In this document: positions 1-8,495 of the stretch, piece after piece
Position numbering within the stretch: position 1 is the first letter of the stretch
How the letters are laid out: every line of letters begins with the position of its first letter
Assembly: GCA_964531735.1 (NCBI GenBank)
Contig: CAZHGD010000115.1
Location: forward strand, 1 to 24,422
Length of the DNA: 24,422 bases
From: CAZHGD01 sp964531735
GTDB taxonomy: Bacteria > Armatimonadota > UBA10988
Direction of reading: 5' to 3'
Notes under the pieces: generated by a model
What the model was told of the DNA's origin: nothing
Databases searched by the model: none
What the model saw: the letters and a program-made list of their open reading frames with translations, nothing else
Translations under genes and position numbers: made by a program

Positions 1-1
1 G

Positions 2-3000
2 CCGGTCCAGCCGGCCCCGCGCCGGTCCGTGGCACCGGCCGGCGCACCCGCCAGGCCGGTGTTCCACGCCAGCCTGATCGGCACGCTGAACGCCGATCTG
101 GCCGCCGCCGACGCGCAGCCGCGGCGAACCGACAAGGTGACCTTCGTCGCTTCGCCGTTCGGCCGCGCCGCCTACTTCGGCGCCGGCGCGGTGCTGGAGT
201 ATGCCGGTGGCGCCAACTTCCCGCACGACCGCGGCGCGGTCAGCTTCTGGGTGCGACCCGACTGGGCGGCCAGCGGTCCGCCACTGGCGCGCACCTTCCT
301 GCGCGAACCGCCGCCGGACGAAGTCGGCGCCGACGGGCGCTGGATCTGGTTCTGGGAGTTGAGCCGGCAACTGCGGTTCGACGTGCGCGATCCGGCCGAC
401 GCCTACCAGCAGGCGGCCATCGACTCGTGGGAGCCAGGCAGTTGGCACCATCTGGCGCTCTCGTGGGACGCCGCGGCCGGCGAGCACTGCGCCTTTGTAG
501 ACGGACAGTCGCTCCGGGCCGTGCGTGACGACGCCAACCTGTTCGCTGCCAGCCGGGGCTGGACGCCGCGGCCGCGACCGTTCTTCTGGGTCGGCAGCCG
601 CAACGGGCAGGACGCCGCCATGGCCGCCATGGCTGACCTGACCGTGTATGACCGCCCGCTGCAGGTGGCCGAGGTCAGCGCCAGCTACGCCCGCCTGGCG
701 CCGGTGGCCGCCAGCGCGCCGGTCGGCTACTTCGCGCCCGGCACGCGCCAACTGGCCATCGACGTGACCAACCGCTCCGCCGAGCCGGTGTACAACCTGC
801 GCGCGCGGCTGGCCCATGGCGCCGAGGCGGTGGAAGTGCCGCTCGACGGGCCGGCCCTGGCCGCGGGCGAGACCCGCCGCGTCAATGTGCCGTTGGCCCA
901 GCCGCAGGCGGGCGCCTACCTGGTCAGCGTGTCGGCCGCAGGCAAGCTGCCCGGCCCGGCCGCGTTCTGCTACCTGTGCGAGACACCGCCGCCACCCGTC
1001 GCCCAGGCGCCGAGCGCGAAGCTGGTGCAGAGCATCGACCTGACCGGTCCGCTGAGTGCTGACGAGCTGACCGACAGCGGCGACAGCCGCGTCGTGACCT
1101 CGCCGGCGGGCCGCTACCGCGAGGCTGGCACCAAGCTCGGCAGCCGCTTCGCCGTGCGCCTGCGCCTGCCGCATCTGGGCACCTGGCACAAGCTCGAATG
1201 GACCTGGCCCGACGACAAGCCGCGGACCGTGGACGTCATCCTCAACCGCAGCGAGTACGACGTGGCCACCGGCACGCTGTCCGGCGACGAGTACCCGGTG
1301 ACCGGCCGGATGCGGACGCAGTCGGTCTGGTTCTGGCCGCGAGCGACCGACGACGCGGCCGTGTTCATGACCGCCGAAGCCGGCCGCCCGGCGGCGGTGG
1401 CCACGCTGAAGGTCTACGAGCTGAGCGGCCCGCCCGCCGCGCTGGCCGCGCCGCCGCCACGCTTCCGGAACGCCGAACCGCGCCGCGTCGGGCTCTACTA
1501 CGAGGACCCAGTGCTGTCGATGAACCTCGGCGGCCAGCCGAGCTTCCCCAGCTTCGCCGCGGTAGTGGACCGCCTGGTGGCCTATATGGAGGCATGTGGC
1601 TTCAACACGCTCTACTACCCGGCGGTGTGGTACCACGGCCCGCTCTACCCCTCGGCCAGTCAGGGCGGCGCGCAGCTCTCGGGCCGGCCGCACCCGCCCG
1701 ACTTCCTGCGCTACCTGCTACGGCGCTTCGAGCAGCGCGGCTTGAAGCTGCAGGTCACGCTCAACGTACACGACCTGCCCAGCCTGGCCACCGCCGAAGC
1801 CGACGAGGACCGCGTCCGCGCGGGGGCGCCGACGCCGCTGACCGTGCTCTGGAACTCGGGGCTGAAGACCACCGGCTGGCATGGCACGGCGAGCAACTTC
1901 AACCCGCTCGATCCGGCGGTGCACGGCGCGCTCCGCGAGCTGTTCCGTGAGTTGACCGGGCGCTACGCCGACAGCCCGGCCTTCGGCGGCGTCTGCCTGC
2001 ACCTACCGGTCCACTCGCTGCTGTGGTTCGGGTCGCTCGACACCGGCTACAACGACCTCAACCTGCGGCAGTTCGAGCAGGACACCGGCCTGTCGCTCGG
2101 GCTGGATCCGCGCGACCCGTTCCGCGCCAACCGGGCCTATCGTGCCCTGATGGGCCGGCACCGTGAGCGCTGGATCGCCTGGCGCACCGCCTGCATTGCC
2201 CGGCAGTGGCGCGAGTACGCCGACCTCCTTCGCGCCGCGCGCGGCGATCTGAGCCTGGTGGTCAATCCGTACACCTCCATCGACAAGACCGACTTCCCGC
2301 CGGACGTGCCCCCGGAGCAGGTGGATTACGTGGCCGAGATGCGCGAGTACGGCGCCGATCCGGCCGCGCTCGCGCGTATCAGCGGGCTCCGGCTGATGAA
2401 CACGCTGTCGGCGAACCTCTATCGCTGGGAGCGCGTGCATGGCGGGCCGCAGCCCGAGACGCGGGTTTACCGCACGTTCAACTTCAGCCCGTCGATCTAC
2501 GAGCCGTTCGCCGGCCTGGGTGCGCCGTACGGCATCAACCTGCACGACAAGTACTGGGAAGATGACCTCGGGCGCCGCGCCGGCCTGCCCGGACTGCGCA
2601 CCTGGGGCCAACCCGAGTTGGGCTGGCGCGTCTCGACTCCGGTGCCGCCGGCCCCACACGGCCTGGAGAACTACGCCGCGGCGCTGGGCAATGCCGACAT
2701 CACCACCATGACCAAGGGCGGTTTCGTCATCGGCACCGTGGGCTTGGAGGACCAGCTCGCCCCGTGGGCCGCGGCCTTCGCGCAACTGCCGGCGGTGCCG
2801 TTCGGCGATCTGCCCGCCCTGGCCGACCCGGTCCGCGTGCGCACCTGCCGCCGGCCCGATGGCGAATGGGCCTACGCGCAGAACCGCCTCGCCGCGCCGG
2901 TCGAGCTGGTACTGGCGGTGGCCGGTGACGGGTCGCTGACCGACCTGGCGGCCGGCCGCGCCCTGCCGGTGACCGGCGGCCGCGCGACCGTGACGCTGCC

Positions 3001-3262
3001 CGCCTACGGTCTGATGGCGCTGTGGTCACCGGCGGGCGGCACGCGCGTGACCGGTGGCCTGGTGCGCGGCACCGAACCGGTCGCCGAGCGTCTGCGCGCG
3101 CGGCTGACGGCGCTGCGCGCCAAGCTGGGTGCTGCCCCGGCGGCGGAGCGGGCCATTGCCGAGCCGCGGCTGGCGCTGGCCGAGCGGCTGGTCGGCGAAG
3201 GGCGGTTGGCCCGGGCGGGCGAGATCCTCGAGGAGCCGTGGGAGGCGCGGCTGACGCGGTGA
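2..3262 (+). CDS. LamG-domain and TIM-barrel glycosidase-like protein (5' partial)
   Basis: The reading frame is open to the left edge. A GTG at base 29 could be used, but no ribosome site or signal peptide is visible there, so I treat the gene as cut by the window and count residues from that GTG. Residues about 10-215 look like a LamG/concanavalin-type sandwich (AVSFWVRPDW, SWHHLALSWD, FVDGQ, FFWVGSRN). About 230-315 is an Ig-like beta domain and about 325-470 a second beta-sandwich. About 485-900 resembles a glycosidase-type TIM barrel (RVGLYYEDP, GFNTLYYPAVWYHGP, LKLQVTLNVHD, FNPLDPAVH, FGGVCLHLP). The last 60 residues are a helical, Arg/Ala-rich tail. I infer a surface or exported polysaccharide-acting enzyme. 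The exact family and catalytic acids are not identified. Conserved barrel chemistry is likely but unproven. Confidence 0.8.
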   Translation, partial: PVQPAPRRSVAPAGAPARPVFHASLIGTLNADLAAADAQPRRTDKVTFVASPFGRAAYFGAGAVLEYAGGANFPHDRGAVSFWVRPDWAASGPPLARTFLREPPPDEVGADGRWIWFWELSRQLRFDVRDPADAYQQAAIDSWEPGSWHHLALSWDAAAGEHCAFVDGQSLRAVRDDANLFAASRGWTPRPRPFFWVGSRNGQDAAMAAMADLTVYDRPLQVAEVSASYARLAPVAASAPVGYFAPGTRQLAIDVTNRSAEPVYNLRARLAHGAEAVEVPLDGPALAAGETRRVNVPLAQPQAGAYLVSVSAAGKLPGPAAFCYLCETPPPPVAQAPSAKLVQSIDLTGPLSADELTDSGDSRVVTSPAGRYREAGTKLGSRFAVRLRLPHLGTWHKLEWTWPDDKPRTVDVILNRSEYDVATGTLSGDEYPVTGRMRTQSVWFWPRATDDAAVFMTAEAGRPAAVATLKVYELSGPPAALAAPPPRFRNAEPRRVGLYYEDPVLSMNLGGQPSFPSFAAVVDRLVAYMEACGFNTLYYPAVWYHGPLYPSASQGGAQLSGRPHPPDFLRYLLRRFEQRGLKLQVTLNVHDLPSLATAEADEDRVRAGAPTPLTVLWNSGLKTTGWHGTASNFNPLDPAVHGALRELFRELTGRYADSPAFGGVCLHLPVHSLLWFGSLDTGYNDLNLRQFEQDTGLSLGLDPRDPFRANRAYRALMGRHRERWIAWRTACIARQWREYADLLRAARGDLSLVVNPYTSIDKTDFPPDVPPEQVDYVAEMREYGADPAALARISGLRLMNTLSANLYRWERVHGGPQPETRVYRTFNFSPSIYEPFAGLGAPYGINLHDKYWEDDLGRRAGLPGLRTWGQPELGWRVSTPVPPAPHGLENYAAALGNADITTMTKGGFVIGTVGLEDQLAPWAAAFAQLPAVPFGDLPALADPVRVRTCRRPDGEWAYAQNRLAAPVELVLAVAGDGSLTDLAAGRALPVTGGRATVTLPAYGLMALWSPAGGTRVTGGLVRGTEPVAERLRARLTALRAKLGAAPAAERAIAEPRLALAERLVGEGRLARAGEILEEPWEARLTR

Positions 3263-3327
3263 GGGGCTCGAGTGGTGGCCTGAGGCGGGCTGCAGCCATC
3301 GATCGCTGGAACGAGTGCGACGTCCGG

Positions 3328-3356
3328 TAGACAAAGCGCCCTGCTCGGGCTATGGT
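3328..3356 (+). promoter_or_regulatory. sigma70-like promoter of the toxin-antitoxin pair
   Basis: TAGACA (3328-3333), 17 bases, TATGGT (3351-3356). The -10 box overlaps the upstream ATG at 3352, which argues against that ATG as the toxin start. It leaves a leader of about 19 bases that carries GGAGG before the GTG at 3382. Confidence 0.6.
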
Positions 3357-3381
3357 GGAAGCAGGCCGGCGGAGGCAACTG

Positions 3382-3720
3382 GTGCGGGTGACGCTGACCA
3401 GCGAGGCACGCGCGGAGCTACGCGATTTGCCACCGACCGAACAGGCGGCTCTCATCCGGGCCCTGGACAAGTTGGAGGCGGCTGGCGACCGGCTGGGCTT
3501 TCCCCACACCAGTGCCGTACGCAATGCACCTGAGACGCTCCGCGAGTTGCGTCCGCGTCGAGGGAGTTGTGCGTGGCGAGCTCTGTATCGCCGGGTCGGG
3601 CAACGGCTGGTAGTCGCCGCGATCGGGCCCGAAGCTGTGGCGAACCCCCACGGGTTCGAGCGCGCCGTGGCAGCGGCCATCAGCCGCTTGGCCAAGCTGG
3701 AGGCGGATACCGATGTCTGA
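3382..3720 (+). CDS. HigB/RelE-like toxin (phage-derived Gp49-like family)
   Basis: A 112-aa protein. It follows the pattern of the PF05973 (Gp49-like, HigB) toxins: an N-terminal helical pair, then LGFPHTS, ETLRELRP and WRALYRRVGQRLVV, then a C-terminal helix (NPHGFERAVAAAISRLA). Family members are usually ribosome-dependent mRNA endonucleases. I chose the GTG at 3382 because GGAGG lies at 3371-3375 with 6-base spacing, and because the ATG at 3352 lies inside the predicted -10 box. The usual KK pair before the last helix is replaced here by GPEAVA, so catalytic strength is uncertain. Its stop overlaps the next gene by 8 bases. The toxin-first order matches HigBA modules. Confidence 0.8.
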   Translation: MRVTLTSEARAELRDLPPTEQAALIRALDKLEAAGDRLGFPHTSAVRNAPETLRELRPRRGSCAWRALYRRVGQRLVVAAIGPEAVANPHGFERAVAAAISRLAKLEADTDV

Positions 3721-4033
3721 GTGCGACTGGCAAGAGGTGCGCGACGAGCTACTGGCCAGTCCGGCCGTACGCGAGGAGTTCGAGCGCGATGCCATTGCGC
3801 ACGCGGTGGCTCTGTGGCTCCTCCGCTACCGCGCCGAGCAAGGGTGGTCGCGACGCGAAATGGCGCGCCGGATCGGCGTTCGAACTGCCGTGCTTGCCCG
3901 CCTCGAGGCCGGCGAGTCCGAGCCCAAGCTGTCGACACTCCTCCGTCTGGCCACAGCGCTGTCGACCTCGGTCGAGTTGCTAGTTGGCGGCCGCTCGGTC
4001 ACCATCAGTGACGAGGAGGCACAGGCCGCCTGA
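3713..4033 (+). CDS. HigA-like antitoxin, XRE-family HTH
   Basis: A 106-aa protein with an XRE/Cro-type helix-turn-helix at about residues 35-90 (AEQGWSRREMARRIGVRTAVLARLEAGESEPKL is the core, read as two helices and a turn). The start overlaps the toxin by 8 bases, with GGAGG at 3699-3703, which suggests translational coupling. Family knowledge: the antitoxin binds the toxin and represses its own promoter, here probably the one at 3328-3356. The N-terminal 30 residues are acidic and may be the toxin-binding part. This is an ordinary two-gene module. Confidence 0.85.
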   Translation: MSECDWQEVRDELLASPAVREEFERDAIAHAVALWLLRYRAEQGWSRREMARRIGVRTAVLARLEAGESEPKLSTLLRLATALSTSVELLVGGRSVTISDEEAQAA

Positions 4034-4066
4034 TGGCGCCGTGACTGCCAATCCACCTCAGGCAGC

Positions 4067-5098
4067 TCACCCCGCCACCGCCTGGATCAGCGCTCGCAGG
4101 TAGCCGATCGCGTACGCCTCCGAGGCATAGCGCCCACCCACCATGCCGGGCAGGTGATCCGAGATCACCGCGCCGTCGAAGCCGGTCTCGTGCAACGCGC
4201 GCATCACCGCGGCCATGTCCTGGTAACCGTCGTCCAGGAACGTCTCGACGAAGCCCTCGGGCAGCGGCGCGGTGACGTTGCGCAGGTGGACCTTGAACAG
4301 CTTGCGCTGCGAGGCGAACCAGCGGATCGTCTCCACCACGTCGCGGCCCATGGCCGGGCCGCCTTCGAGCCAGCAGCCGACGCACAGGCAGACGCCGACA
4401 TGCGGGCTGTCCGCCAGCTCGATGGCGCGCCGGTAGCCGTCGAAGGTGCCGAAGATGCAGCGCGGAATGCCGCCCAGGTCGTAGACCGGCGGATCGTCCG
4501 GGTGGATGCCGATGTAGACGCCGGCCGCCTCGGCCACCGGCACCACGCGCTCGACGAACCAAGCGTAGTTGTCCCACAGCTCCGCAGGCGTGTAGCGCCG
4601 GCCGTGCGTCAACTCGCCCTGCCAGCGCTGCTCGATCCACCAACCCACCGGCTCGCGATCGAGCCGCAGCGCTCGCGCCGGTGCGTCACCGCGCACGAAC
4701 TCGCGCTCGCTGCTCCAGATGCCGTTGGCCATGTGCGCGTAGGTGGCGTAGTGGATGCCCGCGTCGCCCAGCAGGCGCAGGTAGTCGAGGTACTCGGCCA
4801 ACTTCGCCTCGCGCTCGGGCAGCGCCAGTGTGATGGCCTCCATGTTGTGGCAACGATGGTTGGCCAACCGATAGATCTTCAGCCCGTGGTCGGCAAACCG
4901 CCGCTGGAGCGCGCGATAGCGTTCCAGCGTGTGCTCGCCGTCGGGCAGCGAGGTCATCACCCACTCGACGCCCAGTTGCCGAGCGAACTGCAGTTCCTCG
5001 TCCGTGGCTGTCGGCGGCAGTTGCGTGCCGAGCTGAATGCCCGGTTGCGAACCGAAGTAGCCGGGCACCACCAACGGGTAGCCATCCTGCGTCGTCAT
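4067..5098 (-). CDS. Mannonate dehydratase-like protein (UxuA/ManD-like TIM barrel)
   Basis: A 343-aa protein of the xylose-isomerase-like TIM-barrel fold. It carries UxuA-type motifs: GIHPDDPP (197-204), LGGIPR, VCLCVGCW (236-243), FKVHLRNV (268-275), FLDDGYQDM (287-295) and ISDHLPGM (312-319). UxuA dehydrates D-mannonate to 2-keto-3-deoxygluconate in hexuronate breakdown and uses a divalent metal. H199, C237 or C242, H271 and D314 are candidate ligands (inferred). E. coli UxuA is about 390 aa, so this is a shorter, divergent member and could act on another sugar acid. The start has GGAG 8 bases upstream on the minus strand. It has no signal peptide, so it is cytoplasmic. No uronate isomerase or KDG kinase is in the window. 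Confidence 0.75.
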   Translation of the reverse strand: MTTQDGYPLVVPGYFGSQPGIQLGTQLPPTATDEELQFARQLGVEWVMTSLPDGEHTLERYRALQRRFADHGLKIYRLANHRCHNMEAITLALPEREAKLAEYLDYLRLLGDAGIHYATYAHMANGIWSSEREFVRGDAPARALRLDREPVGWWIEQRWQGELTHGRRYTPAELWDNYAWFVERVVPVAEAAGVYIGIHPDDPPVYDLGGIPRCIFGTFDGYRRAIELADSPHVGVCLCVGCWLEGGPAMGRDVVETIRWFASQRKLFKVHLRNVTAPLPEGFVETFLDDGYQDMAAVMRALHETGFDGAVISDHLPGMVGGRYASEAYAIGYLRALIQAVAG

Positions 5099-5167
5099 CG
5101 CGTCGCTCCGCGCGGTCGCCGCTCACCATAGCAGCTTGCCGGGGCGGGCGCCAGACACGGCTTGGGG

Positions 5168-5290
5168 GCAATGACTCGGGGACAGTATACCTAACTCCGC
5201 GCAATGACTCGGGGACAGTATACCTAACTCCGCGGAGTTAGGTATACTGTCCCCGATCTATGCTCGCGAGTTAGGTATACTGTCCCCGAT
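5168..5290. repeat. REP-like palindromic repeat cluster, four copies
   Basis: A 33-bp unit containing GGACAGTATACCTAACTC occurs twice head-to-tail (5168-5200 and 5201-5233). It then recurs in inverted orientation at 5232-5256 and again at 5268-5290. Copies 2 and 3 form a perfect 48-bp palindrome (5209-5256) centred on CCGCGG. The cluster is AT-richer than its surroundings and lies between a dehydratase gene and a broken SEC-C gene. Start sequences of the GGGGAC type also border the RAYT at 17782-18536, so I infer a REP/REPIN-type cluster mobilised by a RAYT. Confidence 0.85.
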
Positions 5291-5314
5291 GGGCGTGTCG
5301 CCGATCCGGCTTAC

Positions 5315-5513
5315 TCACGGAAAGTAGTGCGCCCGCAGGCTGCCGTCATAGCGGCCGGAGCGGAGGCAGCAGCGCTTGAAAGCGGCGGCCGGAGCCGCAG
5401 GGGCAGAGGTCGGCGCGACCGAGCTTCTCGACCAGCTCCTTGCCGCCGTGGACGACCTGGTCGCCGCGCTTGACGCGCGTGGCCGAGGGGTAGCCCCTAC
5501 GCCGCTTGCTCAT
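5315..5513 (-). pseudogene. Small SEC-C zinc-motif protein, interrupted by a 1-nt frameshift
   Basis: From the ATG at 5513 the frame reads MSKRRRGYPSATRVKRGD, later KELVEKLGRADLCPCGSGRRF. It then leaves the expected frame and stops at 5346 after 55 residues. If one base is skipped at the TTT-C on the coding strand (AAA at 5379-5381 on the plus strand), the frame continues KRCCLRSGRYDG and ends at 5315, giving an intact 65-aa protein. CPCGSGRRFKRCC is the SEC-C zinc-binding signature (two Cys, then a Cys pair). Without the shift the second Cys pair is lost. It could be a pseudogene, a homopolymer sequencing error, or a +1 shift site, because tRNA-Phe can re-pair from UUU to UUC. Small free-standing SEC-C proteins of this shape are known; their role is unclear. 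Confidence 0.7.
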
Positions 5514-5559
5514 CGGCTCGAAAGCCGTGCTCGTCGTGGTGCGTCGGGGTGGTGGTCAT
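5497..5559 (-). CDS. 20-aa leader ORF overlapping the SEC-C gene
   Basis: The ATG at 5559 follows the strongest Shine-Dalgarno in the window (AGGAGGTG, core 6 bases from the ATG). It opens MTTTPTHHDEHGFRADEQAA and stops at 5497. The SEC-C ATG (5513) lies inside its last codons in another frame and has no good ribosome site of its own. The simplest reading is a leader peptide that couples translation to the SEC-C protein. The alternative is that this was once the N-terminus of the SEC-C gene, now separated by a second frameshift. Confidence 0.45.
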   Translation of the reverse strand: MTTTPTHHDEHGFRADEQAA

Positions 5560-5624
5560 GATGCACCTCCTGTGCCGCCGAGTGAACAACACCCGGGGTG
5601 CGCACATGGTACCATGCCGATCGG

Positions 5625-8357
5625 TCAGCGGCCCTCGTCGGGCAAGCGGATCTCCGCCTCGGGCGACCGCTCGGACGTCCACACCTCGCCTTCGGAGTAG
5701 GGCCAGCCGGCGCCGGTGGAGCAGTAGACGCGCGGATCCGGCCGCGTGGCCACCCACTGGCCGTCGGGGCGCTGCACGGCGATGGCCAGGCCACGGTACT
5801 TCCAGGCATCGCCGCCGGCGTTGGTCACGCTGAGCTGGTTTGCGCGACCGATGGCGCCGGCCTGTTCGGGTGTCAGCTCGATGACCACCTCGTGCCACTC
5901 GCTGAACGCGTGACTCGGGTTCGCCGGCACCGCGGCCACGTCGCGGCCGTTCAGGAACAGCCGCTTCTGGCCGTAGACCGGGCCGCCGTTGGAATCGAAG
6001 ATCTCCAGGCGCAGCCGCACCTTCTTGACCCGCGGCAGATCGGCGTCGGAGATGCCCGTGGCGCCGGTCGCGGGGAACTGGTAGGCCTGTTCGGCGAGCA
6101 ACGGCACCGTCACCGTCGGTGGCATCGGCACCGGCAGGTTCGCCGCGTCCGCCGGCAGGCTCGTGCCCACACCGCTTCGCGCCCAGACCGCCAGCGTGCC
6201 GTCGGACGAGGCGAACAGCGCCTGTGGCGCGGCCAGCTTGACGGTCAGGTGATTCGCACCGGGCCTCAGTGGCAGGCGCCAGACCACGTTCTGGCGGCCG
6301 GCCGCCGTGCGCACCGCCGGCTTGCCGCCCGTGGCCGACACGCCCGCCAACTGCGGCGGCGCCGCCGAGCGCAACAGGATCTGCGCCTCGGGGTCGACCG
6401 CGCCGGTGGCCACGTCGGCGTCGATGGTCACGACCAGCGGGTGGCCGGCCTGCACCGTGGCCGTACCGCGCACCGGTGCGGCCGCGGTCGCGAGCGGCGA
6501 CAACCGCGTCGCCGGCACCAGATGGTAGAGGCACACCGCCTGCCCCGGCGCCGGCAGTTGGATGGTGCCGCCGGCCGCTAGCGTCAGGCCGGTGTCGCCG
6601 CGGTCGGGATAGACCCGTGTGACCCGCCAAGTGCCGGCCGGCCCCAGCCGCGCCGGGCGCTCGGCCAGCGTCAAGGCGAGCTGTCCGGCCCGCACGTCCG
6701 GGTTGCGCACCGCCACGATGCCCTCGTTGCGGCCCCAGTGCACATAGCCGTAGACTTGGCCCTGTTTCGGCTCGCCGCCAATCAGGCGCGTGTGATCCAG
6801 CGTCTCGGCGTGCGCCTCGGCCCACTGCGTGGCCCGGCCGAGCACGCGCCACCAGTCCTGGTCGAGCAGGTCCGGCGTGACGTACAGCTCCTTGAGCTGG
6901 ACGCCGCGGGCGTAGTAGAGCACCACCATGTCCGACCACTCGCGCAGAGTCTCGTCCTTGCCGCCGAGGCGGTTGAGCCGACCGTGGATGATGCCGTGGG
7001 TCATCAGCCGCGACAGCGGGAACTGGTCGCGCTCCACCCGGTACTTGCCGTAGAAGTGCTGGTCGCGATAGCTCATGTCCCAGTCGCGCCGCGACGGCTG
7101 GGGCCAGGTGTTCTCGAAGCCGAAATCGTTCGCGGCCATCCAGATGGTGTCGGCGTGCTGCCGCCACCACGGCGACAGCCACATGCCGCTGGTGATGTTC
7201 AAGAAGATGCCCGGCTGGAGCTGCCGCTCGTAGGCGTGGATGGCCAACTGTGCGTCGAGGTTCTCCTCGTAGTCCACCCGGTCGCCCAGCGGATGCCGGC
7301 GGCGCGTGCGGAAGTTGTTGAAGTCGTGCTTGAAGTAGGCCAGGTTGCCGTCGGCGATGCGGTGCTTGAGCACCTCACGCAGCTTCTGCTGGTACTTCGG
7401 ACCCACCAGCGAGTAGCAAGTGTCCGACAGCTCCGACACCTCATAGCCTTGCGCTTGCCCCCAGGCGCAGTTGAGGTTGGTGCCGTTGACCGGCAGCCAG
7501 ATGCCGAGCCGACTGCCCGAGGCCTCGAGCAGCCGCGCCAGCGGCCGGAACTCGTCGGGCAGGATGCTCCGGTCCACTTCCCAGATGGAATCGCGGTTCT
7601 GCCAGCCGTCATCCGGCACGAAGGCACCGAACCGCAGGCCGTAGGGCGCCAGCAGGTGCTGCTGGAACTGCTCGAAGATGCGCGCGAAGTTGGCGACGGT
7701 CATCTCCTTGGCGCGCAGGTCGTACCAGGAGTTGTACTGCAGCAGGCTGCGCCGCGGGCAGCCGATGGACTGCACGTAGGCGTCGAAGGCATCGGCCACC
7801 TGGGTCTCGCGGCCGCGCTCACCGATGACGGCCACCTTCGAGGTGAACTTCGCCTGGCCGGGATGATGCCGCGCCACCACCACCTGGCCGTCGCGCACCT
7901 GCCAGGAGGCCGGATACTCGACGCCGACGAACCACCGCCCGCCGAGGTACCACGGCTGACCGAAGCCGCCCAGATCGGGCGCGGGCGGGTCCTGGAGCCG
8001 GACGACATCGCACTCCACCACCGGCGCCGGCGCGCTGACCGCCAACTGCACGCGCCACCACGCCTCGCGCGCGCTGCGCGTCAGGCGGTAGTCGACGGTG
8101 ACGCCGTCGCCGGTGAACATCGCCACCACGCCGCCGTCGGCCCGCCGCGGCTCGCCGGTCAGCCGCAGGTCGCGGCCCAGCACGCGCTGGCCGCCGGCCA
8201 GACGCAACCCGAACAGTTCGGGTCCGAGCGTCAGGGCCTGCTCGCCCTCGACCAACCGAATGGTCAGCCCGCCGCCGGCGCGTGCCCAGGTGACTTCGGC
8301 GGCGCCGGCCACCGCCGGCCACAGCGCCAGGACGAACAGCAGCGAGCAGCGACGCAT
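5625..8357 (-). CDS. Secreted GH36-like alpha-galactosidase family protein
   Basis: A 910-aa protein. I place the start at the ATG at 8357, not further upstream, because GGAGAGGG precedes it and it opens a clean signal peptide (MRRCSLLFVLALWPAVAG, cut near AGAA). Residues about 20-200 form a beta-sandwich and about 200-490 a clan GH-D barrel. Motifs are YNSWYD (208-213), FVPDDGW (246-252), GIWLPVNG (285-292), YFKHDFNN (341-348) and WMAANDFGF (406-414). By alignment to GH36, D345 is the likely nucleophile and D411 the likely acid/base (inferred). About 500-910 holds further beta domains, including a sandwich near the C-terminus with QKRLFLNGRDVAAVP. Clan GH-D enzymes remove alpha-galactosyl or related residues. 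This protein is longer and divergent, so substrate is open. It is probably periplasmic or extracellular. Confidence 0.75.
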   Translation of the reverse strand: MRRCSLLFVLALWPAVAGAAEVTWARAGGGLTIRLVEGEQALTLGPELFGLRLAGGQRVLGRDLRLTGEPRRADGGVVAMFTGDGVTVDYRLTRSAREAWWRVQLAVSAPAPVVECDVVRLQDPPAPDLGGFGQPWYLGGRWFVGVEYPASWQVRDGQVVVARHHPGQAKFTSKVAVIGERGRETQVADAFDAYVQSIGCPRRSLLQYNSWYDLRAKEMTVANFARIFEQFQQHLLAPYGLRFGAFVPDDGWQNRDSIWEVDRSILPDEFRPLARLLEASGSRLGIWLPVNGTNLNCAWGQAQGYEVSELSDTCYSLVGPKYQQKLREVLKHRIADGNLAYFKHDFNNFRTRRRHPLGDRVDYEENLDAQLAIHAYERQLQPGIFLNITSGMWLSPWWRQHADTIWMAANDFGFENTWPQPSRRDWDMSYRDQHFYGKYRVERDQFPLSRLMTHGIIHGRLNRLGGKDETLREWSDMVVLYYARGVQLKELYVTPDLLDQDWWRVLGRATQWAEAHAETLDHTRLIGGEPKQGQVYGYVHWGRNEGIVAVRNPDVRAGQLALTLAERPARLGPAGTWRVTRVYPDRGDTGLTLAAGGTIQLPAPGQAVCLYHLVPATRLSPLATAAAPVRGTATVQAGHPLVVTIDADVATGAVDPEAQILLRSAAPPQLAGVSATGGKPAVRTAAGRQNVVWRLPLRPGANHLTVKLAAPQALFASSDGTLAVWARSGVGTSLPADAANLPVPMPPTVTVPLLAEQAYQFPATGATGISDADLPRVKKVRLRLEIFDSNGGPVYGQKRLFLNGRDVAAVPANPSHAFSEWHEVVIELTPEQAGAIGRANQLSVTNAGGDAWKYRGLAIAVQRPDGQWVATRPDPRVYCSTGAGWPYSEGEVWTSERSPEAEIRLPDEGR

Positions 8358-8495
8358 GGCACCCTCTCCGCACCGGTGAGCACTTGGCGGCGAGTGGCGG
8401 GACTCCTCTTGGCCATCTGCGGCGCAGGAGCCCCGCGTTCGGCGCCGAAAGGCCAGTTCACCCAGCCGCGCAACTCGGACCAATGCAGCCGAGGC

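Noticed and set aside
3352..3381. An ATG at 3352 as the toxin start
   Set aside because: It lies in the predicted -10 box and has no ribosome site. The GTG at 3382 has GGAGG at 6 bases.
5149..5290. A CRISPR array in the repeated segment
   Set aside because: The copies are adjacent or inverted and there are no unique spacers of regular length.
5571..5624. A terminator for the GH36-like gene at the CATGGTACCATG palindrome (5605-5616)
   Set aside because: It has no loop and no T tract on the minus strand. The nearby CACC/GGTG stem is only 4 bp.
8358..8483. An N-terminal extension of the GH36-like gene to 8483
   Set aside because: The extension precedes a clean signal peptide and a good ribosome site, and its sequence is not protein-like.
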